Below are positions 10,844-22,500 of a stretch of DNA of 64,000 nt, in pieces; within the stretch, counting starts at the first letter, position 1, and each line of letters opens with the position of its first letter. Source of the DNA: Chlorella sorokiniana (lineage: Eukaryota > Chlorophyta > Trebouxiophyceae > Chlorellales > Chlorellaceae); contig CP084613.1 of the NCBI GenBank assembly GCA_025917655.1, forward strand, positions 2,606,001-2,670,000. Direction: 5' to 3'. The notes beneath the pieces are model-generated. The model did not search any database. It had not been told where the DNA came from and was given only the letters and a program-made list of their open reading frames with translations. Made by a program: the position numbers and the translations under genes.

Positions 10844-13556
10844 TCACACAATGAGCGCCAGGCGTCGGTTCTCGTCAGGATTGTTGTAAATGAGGAAACG
10901 CCCTAACATTTGGGGATAGAGGCACATTGCCGGCATGGTGATTCAATGCTACATCCTTGGGGGTGGGGGCAACTGCTTGAACACAGATTCCTCAAACACC
11001 TGCTCATGCCCCGGCACACCGGGCATGACACCCAGGCCGCTCACCATAGTAAACATCCTTAATCTGCCAAACAGGCTCGCCATTCTTGGACGTGCGCTTC
11101 TCCAGGTCGATATAAATGGGACCATCTAGGTTCAAGTTGCCTGCGGGCACCGTGGCAGCCTGAATATACCAGCCAAGGTGCAATAAACAAGCAAGCGCCA
11201 TCCATCGACTATACCACCAGTTGCTGGGATCTGTGCTCGGATCAAACTGTGAAACTCCCTCTGCACTCACCCAGATTCAGCAAGTTCTGGTACATTGTGA
11301 TCCGCTTAACGCTGACGCGCGCCGTGCTGTCCCAGTTGTACAGCAGGTCATACCGCGCCTTGAGGAAGGCCTTCAGCCACGCCACTTCGTCCTTGCCAGT
11401 GGCAGGGGTGCCGCCCACAGCCTTCTCCGCTGCCATCAAGATGTACTCAACCGAAAACTTGTCGCCCAGGCCTTGGCCGTGCTGCATATCAACAAGAACC
11501 ATGTTGGAGGTGCCTGGTGCAATGCTTGCAAGCATTGCTTGTGATTTGCAACGCCCAGTGGCAAAATGCACTGTACTCACATTAACCAGAGCATCATGCA
11601 GTTGCGCTTTGGTGAGGGCGTTGCGGCACTTGATCTTGCGACAGATCTCCATGGCAGGCTCGTGATACTCCTTGTCGCAGATCGCCCACTGGGCATCAAT
11701 GAAATCTGCACAGAGCACATCGCAAACATAGCAACCCTCACGACGTGGCATGGCAATGCTCCTGGCCCTGTCCTGCACACTCTGACAGGCAAGGCAGGTA
11801 GGACCCACCCTGGTCCTTGCCAAGCTTGCGAACCTCCGCGTCAAAACCGTTAAGGCCGGTGAACCTGTCTCCCTTCCCTGCCACAGCTCGCAGCGCCGGC
11901 AAAAAGCGGGCCAGCGGGTTGCTGGGCTTCCGCTTGGTGTAATCCTCCACCACCTGACAGGAGGGGGCATGGCTCTGGACAAAAGAGGCGCAAGAGGAAT
12001 GCAGGCACGCAGCCAGCCACCAGGATTGGCTCACCATCAAGCCATCACCAGTGCCAGTGGTGAAGCCGCAAAAGCCGTAGGTGACTCCACGGTCGTCCCC
12101 GAGCCTCTCAGCATACGCATACTGCAGGTTGATCTGCAGGACCCAGGAAGGCACAAAGGCATGGTTAGCACAACACCTGTTGGACGCTGTCCAAGGCATC
12201 GTTACCACGACTCCCTTCCCATGCTCACGTTTGCATTCTCAAACACACTGGTCAGCTGGTACATGCGCCGCATCTGATCCTGAGTCATGGGCACAAACTG
12301 GTAGGTGTTGGGCTGGGGCTTTGGGCTGGGCCTGGGGCTGGCTGGCACCGGGAAGGTTTTGGGGATGGCTTGGGGGAGGCGGTGGGCGAGGGACCGGGTG
12401 TGCTGCGGACCACCGCGGACTGCAGTCCTGCCTTCTGCTGGCGGTCCCAGCCTGACCCATGCTTGAGGTAGCATATGCCAGCGGAGCGAACAAAGGTGAA
12501 TGCGCCGCAGGCGGGGTTCTTCTGGCAGGTGGTACAGCATGCAGCCAGGTCATCTACTTGCACAATGCCGCTGGCCAGGTCAGCGCCAAACAAGTCAACG
12601 TCCTGCAGTACCGGGTCGCACGTGCCTGCAACGCGATGCACAGCGGCAGGGGGATCAACCACGACTGGCCGAGCTCGTTTGCAGCTGGGTCTCAACCCTG
12701 CATCAGCAAGCAGCGCAAGATGCCCCCAGCACATGACCATGACCAGCCAGCTCACTTGGGGCGGGGCTGGGGCTGGCTGGCTTGGGTGCGCTGGGGCTCG
12801 GCGATGGACGTGGTGATGGGCTTGGTGCACCCTTGACGATCACCGACTTCATGCCTGGCGCAGTGCGGCTGTCCCATCCGCTGGCGGACTTCAGGTAGCA
12901 GGTGCGGTCGTCGGGTACAAATGTAAAGGCGCCACAGGCGGCCAGCTTTGCGCACAACGCACAGCAGTCCTCCACGCTGCTGCCAGGCTTGCCGTCGCTC
13001 ACATCCTGTCCCCACAGGTTGATATCTTGCAGCACTCCGCCGCAAGAGGCTGCAGGGGGTAAAGGAGGGGTGTGGTCAGGTCTGCCATGCGCCGGATGCA
13101 CTGGAGCAGAGTTACTGCAGGCTTGAAGGGCAATGAACAAGCACCATGCTGATTGATTCTCACTTGTCTCAGCAGGCACCACTTCAACAGGCAGGGGTGG
13201 CGGTGGCCGGGTATGGTTCACGTTGAAATCGGGAGCGACAGGTGCATCATGACAGGCGCCACGGGCGCAGTGCCCCTTCTTGCAGTAATGGCTGCCAGTG
13301 CCGCAAATGCCCTGCAAATTCCATACAGAAGGTTTCAGCTGGTTTCTTGTAAGCAGGCCCAAAGGCCCGCGGCCGAACTCTGAGGAGCTGTCTCTGCAAC
13401 CGTGCGCACCCACACTGCGCAGCATTGCTCAGCATTTGGGCAGGGCTGCTCCGTCGTCTGCGCACGAGGGGTGCACCATTCAACCTGGACTGTCTCTGCA
13501 GACACGACTGTGCAGAAGAGTAGAAGAGCTGTGGTATAAGCCATCAGGCGCTCCAT
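10844..13556 (-). CDS. Secreted GH46 chitosanase with hevein-like and two PAN domains (copy B)
   Basis: Tandem paralogue of copy A. Start taken at 13556 (MERLMAYTTALLLFCTVVSA, a good signal peptide); an in-frame ATG at 13586 is the alternative. The hevein-like domain is again split by an intron (CPNAEQCCAVW / GICGTGSHYCKKGHC). Two PAN/Apple-like domains follow: VLQDINLWGQDVSD ... CYLKSASGWD (about 13050-12850) and VLQDVDLFGADLAS ... CYLKHGSGWD (about 12620-12430), each ending in a Pro/Ser-rich linker. The GH46 domain carries the same FENAN Glu and GDDRG Asp as copy A. The last exon encodes FLIYNNPDENRRLALIV (stop 10844-10846), related to but clearly different from the end of copy A. The extra PAN unit and divergent ends show the duplication is older than the shared 1-kb tract. 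Confidence 0.87.
11282..12306 (-). repeat. Near-identical tract shared with chitosanase copy A
   Basis: Partner of 8071-9094. It starts in the GH46 exon that encodes the KRITMYQ segment and ends just past TYQFVPMTQDQ, at the border with the linker, so the conversion covers most of the catalytic domain plus its introns but not the last exon. Confidence 0.9.
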
Positions 13557-14141
13557 GACTGCAATGGATGGCAGTCGGTATTGCATGAGAGACAGCGTGG
13601 CCGTTGGCCTGCATGTCCGGCTACTAGGTCGGACCCATGCACTCTCGTCTGGCCGTCAGTTTTTCAATGTATCAGAGAAAACTGACTGCAGACGAATTTG
13701 CGTCCAATCCGGCATAACTGAAACCGGGCATTCCGACATGCTGAGAAACTGATCACCTGAACTGTTTAGAACACGGTCGGTTACCGGACGTTGTGTTGGG
13801 CGGGAGGTTGTAGAAGGCGAAAGGCAAACTGGCTTCGTCAAAGATGTCCGCTTCTTCTGGGTAGCCTCGGAACGCAGGGGCGCCAACAGCGATTGCACAC
13901 ACAACCCTGCCTTTCAGTAAACCAACACGAATCGGATGAATGTGACGCTCTTCACGTCGCGGCTTCGATGAGGTCTTCATGAGGGGCTGACCTGGCGCCT
14001 GACAAATTTTCAGCCAAGACTTGGTTTGCAAGGGGAAGTTGAGTGCGGCAGGTGAGGATGCTGGTACAGAGTCACAAACAGGCAGAAGGAAAGACGTCAT
14101 GGTGAAGGGTGGGCGGCCGCAGCAGTCGCCTTGCTGCTCGT
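13557..14141. other. Region between chitosanase copy B start and RPB7 stop
   Basis: Carries the promoter of copy B and the 3' UTR of RPB7, both minus. A minus-strand open frame (14100-13753, 115 codons, from MTSFLLPVCDSV to SKQFR) lies here. It matches no family I know and sits where the RPB7 3' UTR is expected, so I do not call it a gene. Confidence 0.4.
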
Positions 14142-15153
14142 CTACAAAGACGCCCCAATGACTCCAAGGAAGTCTTCGTTTATTGATCCAACCGCAAACT
14201 GCAAGAAGAAACCGACGTTCAGCAACACTCTGATAGCAGGGGCTCAGCTATTTTCTGCTTAACCATGGCACTCAGATGCAACCCCTGCCAGCAGCAGGAT
14301 GCATCCTTGCTGCCATGCCAGGGCCTGGAAACTTACAATGTCTGATGCGTCGACGCGCGTGCCGACAATGCGTAAGCGCACATGGCTGCCAGACACCACC
14401 TTCAGCTCGCTGTCAGCAGTCTGGTAGCACGGCTCATGGGTGGTGTCAAAAGCGAAGCCCTCAGGGATCAGGTGGTTCGACACAAACACCTGAAGCGGGC
14501 CCGCCTCTGCAAAGAACCCCATCTGCAGTGTGGGCGAGGGAATGGGCAACTGGTAACTGATAAACTTCCAGGAGCAGGGCTCAGCAACAATGGCCCAGCC
14601 TTGTGTTCGATGACATGCTAGAATCTCCACCTGGCACCCAGACAAGCCAGCCCATTGGCTCAGCCAAAAGTGTGGGAGCACACAATGCCAGGGGTTCAGC
14701 CAGTCCTCGCTACTCAGTTTGTCACTGCCCTGGATTGCCACATAGCGCCACACCCACACATGCACATACAATACCTCGCATGCGCCCCCACCTTGTTAAC
14801 CGAGGTAACCACCACGTCCATGACCTGGCCCTTGAACGGCTTCATGCAGATGCACTTGTACTTGAGGTTGAATACAGCAGAGCCAGATCCCTCGCGAATC
14901 AGGCCTCGCCCAGTGTCCACCACCTGCAGCACTGCCAAGATGAAGCCATATTTGCCGTTGCAGGTGCCCTCCACCTGCAGTACAAAGGGTGGGGGAGGGG
15001 TAAGTATGCAGTCAAGAGCGCCCGCAATGAAAGTTCGGGAGCGCTAAAGCGCACCTCTTGCCGAAGGCGCCGCTCTATTTCTTGCGTCAGCTTGGGCCCC
15101 AAAAACCGTGGATGGACTTCAAGCTCCTTAGTCAGCTCTATAAGGTAAAACAT
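14142..15153 (-). CDS. RPB7: DNA-directed RNA polymerase II subunit RPB7
   Basis: Stalk subunit of RNA polymerase II, working with RPB4 near the RNA exit channel. Four coding exons on the minus strand join in phase: MFYLIELTKELEVHPRFLGP, then VEGTCNGKYGFILAV with GRGLIREGSG and MKPFKGQVMDVVVTSVNK, then MGFFAEAGPLQVFVSNHLIP and RLRIVGTRVDASDI, then FAVGSINEDFLGVIGASL and TAG at 14142-14144. About 173 residues, the normal length. The N-terminal tip domain and C-terminal OB/S1-like domain are both complete. Paralogues in Pol IV/V or Pol III (RPC25) are less likely given the close match of MGFFAEAGP and HLIP to RPB7. Confidence 0.96.
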
Positions 15154-15703
15154 GCAGGTTTCTCGATGTGTTCCTGCAAGCAGAAGAACGCGACGAACGC
15201 AAGCGAACGCGCAGCGGCGCCGTGAGATGCAGCTTGAGGCCATCCTGGTCGGCTCGCCATGTTGATTCACCGTGAATCACTACAACTCGCCAAATACGCT
15301 AGAAGAAGGGCAGATAGTCAGCGGTGGCCTGAATAGGAACACTGCCGGTCCCACAGGGCTGTCTCTTGCTGTCCTGGCCGTTCCTCCAACAAGCTATATT
15401 GCTTGTCAGCAATGCGTTGCCAATTCGTGAGCTGGGCCGATACTTTTGCAAGGTGACAGCCCACACGTTGCGGACAGCCTTTGCTTATAATAAAAATATT
15501 AAGCAATGCCTCAGAAGCGTTAAACACATCGAACGGTGGATGAAGTGCGCGAAAGGCTCTGTTCTTTTGTCGCGGCGTTGAGTTGGCGGACGGCCCTTGT
15601 TTGTCTGATTTACGGGCTTTGCGATCTTAACTTATTGAGATTTTCTCAACTGATGGCCACATGCAACTGAGGGGTTTGGCGCTAGCGCTGCGCAACAGGG
15701 GGC
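15154..15703. promoter_or_regulatory. Divergent promoter region of RPB7 (-) and the PPR-SMR gene (+)
   Basis: 550 bases between two divergent start codons, so it must contain both promoters. The stretch 15480-15530 is AT-rich (TTATAATAAAAATATTAAGC), unusual for this window. No coding content recognised. Confidence 0.5.
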
Positions 15704-18700
15704 ATGTTAATGGTGTCAAGGCGGCGGGCACGTCTACAGCTTTGGAATGTGACATCAAATGCACTGCAGCACATGGTCTGCCTGCGCCACCATGAGGAAA
15801 CGTCGGCGGACCCCACGCCGTCGCTGCCGCCACCACTGCTGGCAGTAGCAGCAGCACCAGCTCGGCAACCTACTTCAGGTCCCTGGGTGTCTTCAGCTTG
15901 GTTTAGAGAGCAACAATTGTGCCGTGTTGATGCCAAGTCGCCGCGTGGCTGTTTTTCAACCCCTCCTCAGCACTCCACGCTAGGCAGCTGTGCGGCGGCC
16001 GTGGCAGCAGCACCACCCACCATGCGGGTCTTGCCGGACGACAACGGCCTCGGCCAATCAGACATGCGCAATTCACCTCCTAGTCAACCAAGCCGTGCTT
16101 TCAGCACATCAACAGTAGTCGAGAGAGGAATGTCAACCATGGTGGCGCCCCATGTTTTGGAAGCCATCACGGCTGCTGGGCATGGTGCGTATTGGCCTGC
16201 ACTGGCGTTCTTGCAATGCACTTTGGTGCCCGTATGCTTGCCCTTTCCACGCTTGCTACTGCCACTTTGCAAGCCTGTTGTGTTTGTGCAGGTGGCGCTG
16301 AAGAAGGGAAGGCTCTCATGCAGATGCTGCGTGACGAGCGAAGCTTGCTTGCCTTTGCAGCAGCGGTGCGGACCCTGCCCAAAGGCAGCCCTCTGGTTTG
16401 GAAGGTGCTGGACTTGCTGTGCACCGGCGCTGCTGGTAGCGACGCCTGGCTGCGGCCCACCTATGGCGTGGCTGCGGCGCTGCTTGATCGCGCGGAGAGG
16501 GATGAGCTGGGTGCCCGCGTGGACGATGTGATTCAACGGCTGAGGGGTGCGGGCTTGCGAATGCACTACAGCCTTTGGCTACGATGGGCAGGTTGCCACG
16601 TGGCGACGGGCAGCGTGCAGGGCGTGCGACGCGTGATGCGGCTGCTGGAGGAGGCAGAGGGCCCCGCCGCTGTCACGGCCCACTTCTACGTGTTCCTGAC
16701 CAAGGTGTCGCGGGGACAAGTGTGTGTGTGTGTGTGTGTGGTGGTAGTGGTGGGTGGTGGCGGGGTGGGGGTGGAAGCGTGCTGGGGAAGTGCTGCGGGC
16801 GGTTGCACCATCGCCGTGTCTGCCGGCCTCATCCCTCTGGGTCCTTCCCTTCTCACATGTGTGATGCAGGCATACTGCCATCGCGGGCGTTGGAAAGAGG
16901 CGGAGCAGCTGCCAGATGAGATGAGTCAGCGAGGGATGCTGCCCAGCGAGCACGTGTACCGTGCTGTCATATGGTGCTGCGGGCGCCACCACCGTGCAGG
17001 AGCGCTGCCTTGCAATGCCATGCAAGCCTGATCTTACAGGCATTCACTGCTGTCCGGGCCTGCACACCGCCCCCAGACTTGTCCCCTGCCCAGAAATTGC
17101 AGTCGTCACCGACGCGCATGCACATGGTTTCCACCAACCTGCAGACCATGCCCAGCGCCTGTTTGACAGCATGATGGCAGCGGGGCTGGTCCCCGCCATG
17201 GAGACCTGGTCTGCGCTCCTGAACGCCTACGCAGAGTCGAGGCAACCGCAGGGCGCCGTGCAGGCTCTGATGGGCATGCGAAGAGCCGGGTTCCAGGCAT
17301 CGGTGAAGGTGCGTATGCACACGGCGGCTGGACGCACGGTCTGTGAAGTACATGTCTGTGATGATGATTGCAGGAGGCGGAGCAAAAGGTCAGGGTTGTA
17401 AACCCTGGGGTCCGCACAGGGCCGTATGTTTGGCGATGCTGCAGCATTCAGCAGGCAAACCTGTCCCACTGCAGGTGTACGGCGCGTTGGCCAAGGCGTT
17501 TGCGCGTAGCGGCGACTTGCGTCGTGCGCTGGAAGTGCTGGAGCTCATGCAAGCTGACGGGGTTGCTCCCAACGAGCAGGTGATGTGGGGAAACAAGGGA
17601 TTATGCGTGCCCTGATTGCTTCAAATGATTATGGAGCGCTCAGCTTGCCAGCAAAGTTGTTGTCCTGTCGCGTGCTCTGCTGCACGCATCCCCTGCACGC
17701 ACAGCTCTGCGGCCCAGCCAGCTGAGCGGTCCTCACCCTGCAGGTGTTTGGCAGTGCAATCGAGGCGGCGGCAATGGCGGGCAAACCCAACGTGGCGGCT
17801 GAGCTACTGGAGCGCATGCGACGGGCGGGGTGCCCTCCCAACGTTGTCATTTACACCTCTCTGCTCTCTGCCTATGGGGCAGCCGGGGATGTAGGGTCGG
17901 CGGAAGGCGTCCTCCGAAACATGCAGGCGGTTGGGTGCCCCCTAACAGCAGGACTTATACAGAGCTCATGTCCCATCTCCTTGCCCTGGGTGGGTGGGGA
18001 GGAGGGCCGGGGGGGGGAGAGGAGGAGACTGAGGTCAAATACATCTGCGCAGCCATCCCTGTGATTGACCAACAGCCAGCATGTTGACGAACACTACAAT
18101 CGCTGCATGCTGCCATCCCATCCTTTGTCATGTGCTGCACTACCTGACTCCACCACCCTGCACTCCTGCCCCTCCAGGTCTCCACGGCAAGTGCCAGGCC
18201 TATTTTGACGAGATGCAGGCGGCAGGGTGGGCCAGTGACCATGTCAGCACCGCCATCCTTCTCGATTCCATCCTGGATCGCTGGGCAGCTGACCAGCAGG
18301 GGCAGCCGGAGCTGCTTCAAGCGGCAGCCGAGCGCTGGCAGTCAGCGGCGGCCCCGGGCGGCGTGCTGGCGCCGCACACCTACCTGCACCAGCCGCAGGG
18401 GCGCCTGTGCCTGGACCTCCACGGTTGTAGCGGGTGGACAGGGCAGCTGGCAGTGCTGTCCACCCTTGACAAGCTGCTGCAGCAGCATGCTGAGCAGCAG
18501 GGCAGCAGCCACGACATCACACGGTTGGATGTGATCACAGGGCGAGGCAACCGCAGGTGGGAGGGCTTCATGAATGGGATAGCTTCTTGAGAGTGCTCAT
18601 TGCATGGCGTAGAGGGGAGAGGGAGCATGCTGTTGTATGCGTGTGGCTGTGGGTAGCAGGTGTGGTGGAGATGGTGATGGGTGGGACCAAGCCCCAGCAA

Positions 18701-19002
18701 AGTGGCCTGTCGCCTGTTGCCATGCCTACTTTTGGCTGTGAGGTGCCTAGATCCAACCCTCGTTGAATCTCACTGCTGTGCCTGCCTGCAGCTTGCGACG
18801 CAACCGTGGCGTGCTGCGGGAACCTGTGCTAAGAATGCTGCAACAGCTGGTGCCAGTGTCCTTTGGCAGGGCTAACGATGGGCTGTTGGTGGTTGAAGGG
18901 CGCCACCTTCGCCTTCTTTTTGATATTATGCTAGCAGAAGGTCGCACCTTTGCGGTGGAATCCATGCAGCACTGCCTGGTGAACCCAAAATCTTGTGCGT
19001 AA
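15704..19002 (+). CDS. Pentatricopeptide repeat protein with C-terminal SMR domain
   Basis: Likely organelle-targeted RNA-binding protein of the PPR-SMR class (relatives of GUN1, pTAC2, SVR7). Start at 15704 gives an Arg/Ser-rich, targeting-like N-terminus (MLMVSRRRARLQLWNV). PPR units are visible in successive exons: CHRGRWKEAEQLPDEMSQRG, HAQRLFDSMMAAGLVPAMET then WSALLNAYAESR, YGALAKAFARSGDLRRALEV then LELMQADGVAPNE, and AAELLERMRRAGCPPNVVIY then TSLLSAYGAAGDVGSAEGVL. The SMR domain has LDLHGCSGWTGQLAVLSTLD and LDVITGRGNRR at about 18415-18555, and continues after an intron with GVLREPVLRMLQQL. TAA at 19000-19002. Exon borders around 17000-17100 are uncertain. Confidence 0.82.
16721..16740 (+). 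repeat. (TG)10 microsatellite
   Basis: Ten TG units in an intron of the PPR-SMR gene, just after the donor that follows FYVFLTKVSR, and followed by a G-rich segment. Confidence 0.95.
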
Positions 19003-19550
19003 GTCAATATCCATCATGCAAGTCACCGCCCTTCCCAAGCTTTCAGTGGCAGTGAGGAGTTCCTAGAGTGTGGGCTGTGGCTGTGTTGAGCACTGTTCCA
19101 CGTCACACCGCCGCCATCCCCGACTCTCTCCCTGCCATCTGGCGGCGGAGTGATGGCGCCCGTGAGCAGACTCCGATAAAAGGCTGCCTATGCTTTAATT
19201 TGTTACGTGCAACCTAATATTGCTACGCAGACACCTTTTGAGAACCGGTTGCGCTTTCACCAGAAAGTTTGCTGCCAATGAGACCTCGCTTCATCTTAAA
19301 ATCACTCTCTCTCTAGCCACAATGTGCACCATGGTATGATATCGTTGGCAGTCGCCCGCCGGGCGCTCGAACCTTGCCCCACGGAGCTCAGGAATCCTTA
19401 CTCTGGTCTCGCTTCGACCAACAGCCGCCCCTTTTCTCACGTGGAGTGCGCAGTGCCGACAGCCGGTTGAAACACACACCGCTGTTGGCGGCCCCGAAGG
19501 TGCTTGGCGACTTGCTGCGACACGCTGCAACGCAGGGCTTTACAGCAGGC
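19003..19550. other. PPR-SMR 3' UTR and transporter copy 1 upstream region
   Basis: No recognised gene. The frame of the transporter stays open upstream of its ATG to about 19374, so an unseen upstream exon is possible, but the residues there show no similarity to copy 2. AT-rich patch at 19190-19230. Confidence 0.45.
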
Positions 19551-22500
19551 ATGATTGGTCAGTCTGTGTCCAGCAAGGTGCTGTTGCAAGAGTACTGGGA
19601 GGCGCTACGCCAAACACCTCAAATCTTCAAGCGCACAGCCTTCCGCAGGCGGACTCTGGAGGAGGAGCTGCAGGAGGTGGGGAAGTTCCGTGGGCACTGA
19701 TCCTGCTTCGCCGTGTGCGAGTGCGGCCGCTACGGAATGCTGATCCTGTCGTCGCCTCACCCACCAACATTGCAGGCCCTGCTGCGCGGAAGCCTGCGCA
19801 AGGCGTTTGGCGGCCTTGACTTGTGGCTGCTGGGACTGGGCATCGTGATTGCCAGCGGCTGGGCGCAGCTCACGGGCAGTGCCGCACAACAGTATGCAGG
19901 GTAAGGCTCCTTTCTGCTGCCCCGATGCGCAGTGCTGGGATCAGTTGCTGTGGGTGTTCATTGTGCACACCAAGTACTTGACAGGGATCATGCGCGCGCG
20001 CGGAACCCGCCCCGCCCCGCCCCCCCCCCCCTTCAGCCCCTCCATCATCATCAGCTACCTTGTCAGCGGCGTTGCCGCCCTGCTGTCAGGTGCCTGCTAC
20101 GCGGAGCTGTGCACTGAATACCCGGTTTCAGGAGGTGCATTTTCATATATCCTGGTGAGCACAAGATGATGGTGAAGATGTATGCGTCGAAACCATCGGC
20201 AGCTGCCAAAGCTCAATGGACCCCCAACAAAGGGTAGCCCAGCACCGGGTGCCTGCTTGCTTCAGGTTATCGGCTCATCACTTACTTTCTCTACCCTTTT
20301 TGAAGCGCAGGTCACCTTCGGCGAGTTTCCGGCATTTGTGACGCTGTCGGGCCTGCTGCTGGAGTACGCGCTGGGCATGGCGGCGGTGGCCCGCGGCTTC
20401 TCGTCCTACCTCGCCACGCTTGTGGGTGCAGACCCCGAGGCACCCCCTTTGAATTCAGAGTGCAGGGCGAGGCGCAGGGCTTTGACGTCATGGCCGCCGC
20501 CATCATCATGGTGGGTGGGCGGCCCGCTTGTTGGGCGGGCGTGGTTGTTGGGCAGCGAGCGCAAAGGTTGCGCAGGCCACTCGTGCGTGGTGTTCAGTGC
20601 GGGAGCCGGTTGCGTGCCTTTGCACCCTCCGCACACCCTCATCAACGGCCGCTCCCTGCCCAGATCATGAGCGTGCTGCTCAGCCTGGGCGTGCGCGAAT
20701 CGGCCCTGTTCATCTCAAGTGAGTCGGGCAGGGGGCAGGCAGCCGAGGGCTGCTGCAATGGTGCGCTCAGGGAAGCGCAGTGCGCTGGTCCTGCACAGCC
20801 GGCCACCCCTGTGCGGTGCGGCCCACCTTGCAGGCGTTACCCTGTTCAAGATTGTCCTGCTGCTGGTTGTGGCGGTGGCCGCCTACACCCAGGGCTCCGC
20901 CTCCAACATGACCCCCTTCACCAACACGGTGTGGGACGCAGACGGGGTGTTCATGGGAGCCTCCCTCATATTTTTCAGCTTCACAGGTGCGCGGATGCGT
21001 CGTGTGTTGAGAAGTGTGCACCTGTCTGTCACTTGTGGGTAGGCAGGGTGTCTGGCTGTCATTTGGACACCCTCGCTGGGCGCTTTTTACATTCACTGCC
21101 CCGCACCCCCACCCGCTCAGGGTTTGACGCCATTGGCAACGCGGCTGAGGAGGCGCGCGACGTGGCGCAGCTGCCCTGGGCGATCCTGGGCACCGTGTGC
21201 ACCTCCACCATCTTGTACCTCATGCTGGCAGTGGGCCTGGCCCTCATGGTCTGCCCCTCCATCGCCTGCCCCGCCACTTTCTTCCTGCCGGTCCGCGGCA
21301 CAACTCAGTGCCTCGACCTCTTCGGCACGAACCCCAACTGCCCACCGGGCGGCTGCGTGTGCCCGCCCATCGTGGCGCCAGCTCCGGGCACGGGCGTCCC
21401 AGCGCCCCCAGGTCACCAATGCCGACTGCTTCCAGGCGGTGAACTTCATCTCCGCCTTCCTGGCAACAGGCCTTGAATGGATGCAGTACATTGTGTCGTT
21501 GGCGGCGCTGGCGGGCATCGTCACCGCCCTCACTGTGGGGCTCTTCTCGCTGTCGCGCATCGTCATGGCTGCGAGCCGCGACTGGATGCTGCCACCCTTC
21601 CTGGCCCGCATCTCGCCGCGCACCCAGACGCCGCTGATGGCGCAGATGGTGTTTGGCACAATCATCGGTGGGCTGCTTGCCGTGGCTGGCCCAGGACACC
21701 TGCTTCCGACAGCTTAGCGTAGCAGACCTGATGCCTGTACCTCTACTGACAACCCCCACCTGAATGCCACGTGTCCCTGCTGCCCCTCAACGGTCCAGCC
21801 GTGCTGGCTCTGTTCGTTGAGGTGGATGCCGCCACGGCGCTGGTCTCCTTTGGCACGCTGGTCACGCTGTGGACGGTGTGCAATGCCCAAATGTACCGTC
21901 GGTACTACCCGGAGGTGCAGATGCGCTTCACCAGGTCGGCTGCGCCGCAGCTCAGCTGATGCCGCGAAGCACGCCGGCAGGCCATGCGCTTCGACTGTGG
22001 CTGGTACTACACCTCCAACAACAGCTGTCCAGCTCCCTGTGCTCGGCGCAGGTACGGGACTGTCGAGGCGGTACCACGCGTGGTCCTGGGCAGCCGCATG
22101 CCTGGGCGCTTGCTGCCGCCGCGGGTGCGCAAGGTGCTGGTGTGGGTGCACCTGGCGGGCATCAACGCCGTAGCCATAGGTGAGCAATGCCTGGTCTGCT
22201 TTGCTGTGGCGGTCAGTGAGTGGCTGGGCAATGTGCATTGTTACAAGCTGCCATGGCTGCTTCTTTTGGAGGACAGCAGCAGCGTTCCAGGGCTGCTGAT
22301 CTGTCCCTCGGATCAGAGTGCGCAGCAAGCATGGCGCTTGACAATTCTGCGGCCCTCACATGCCGGGCCGTTGTCCTCCACCTGCCAGCCACTGCCATCT
22401 ACTACGGGGAGACGTCATACGTGGATGAAACGCCCTTGGGGAGGAGGTGCCATGGACTGAGAACACGTGCAACCCTAACGCCACCAATCGCCACCATAGC

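Noticed and set aside
7650-13556. The chitosanase pair as an integrated virus fragment
   Set aside because: Both genes have many spliceosomal introns, signal peptides and algal-type linkers, and no virus hallmark genes flank them. A past exchange of the GH46 domain remains possible.
13753-14100. A 115-codon minus-strand frame beginning MTSFLLPVCDSV
   Set aside because: It sits in the expected RPB7 3' UTR, has no family match and has no clear promoter space of its own.
20018-20030. Long C run as a possible terminator or special signal
   Set aside because: It lies in an intron just before an acceptor of the transporter gene and is ordinary for pyrimidine-rich intron ends here.
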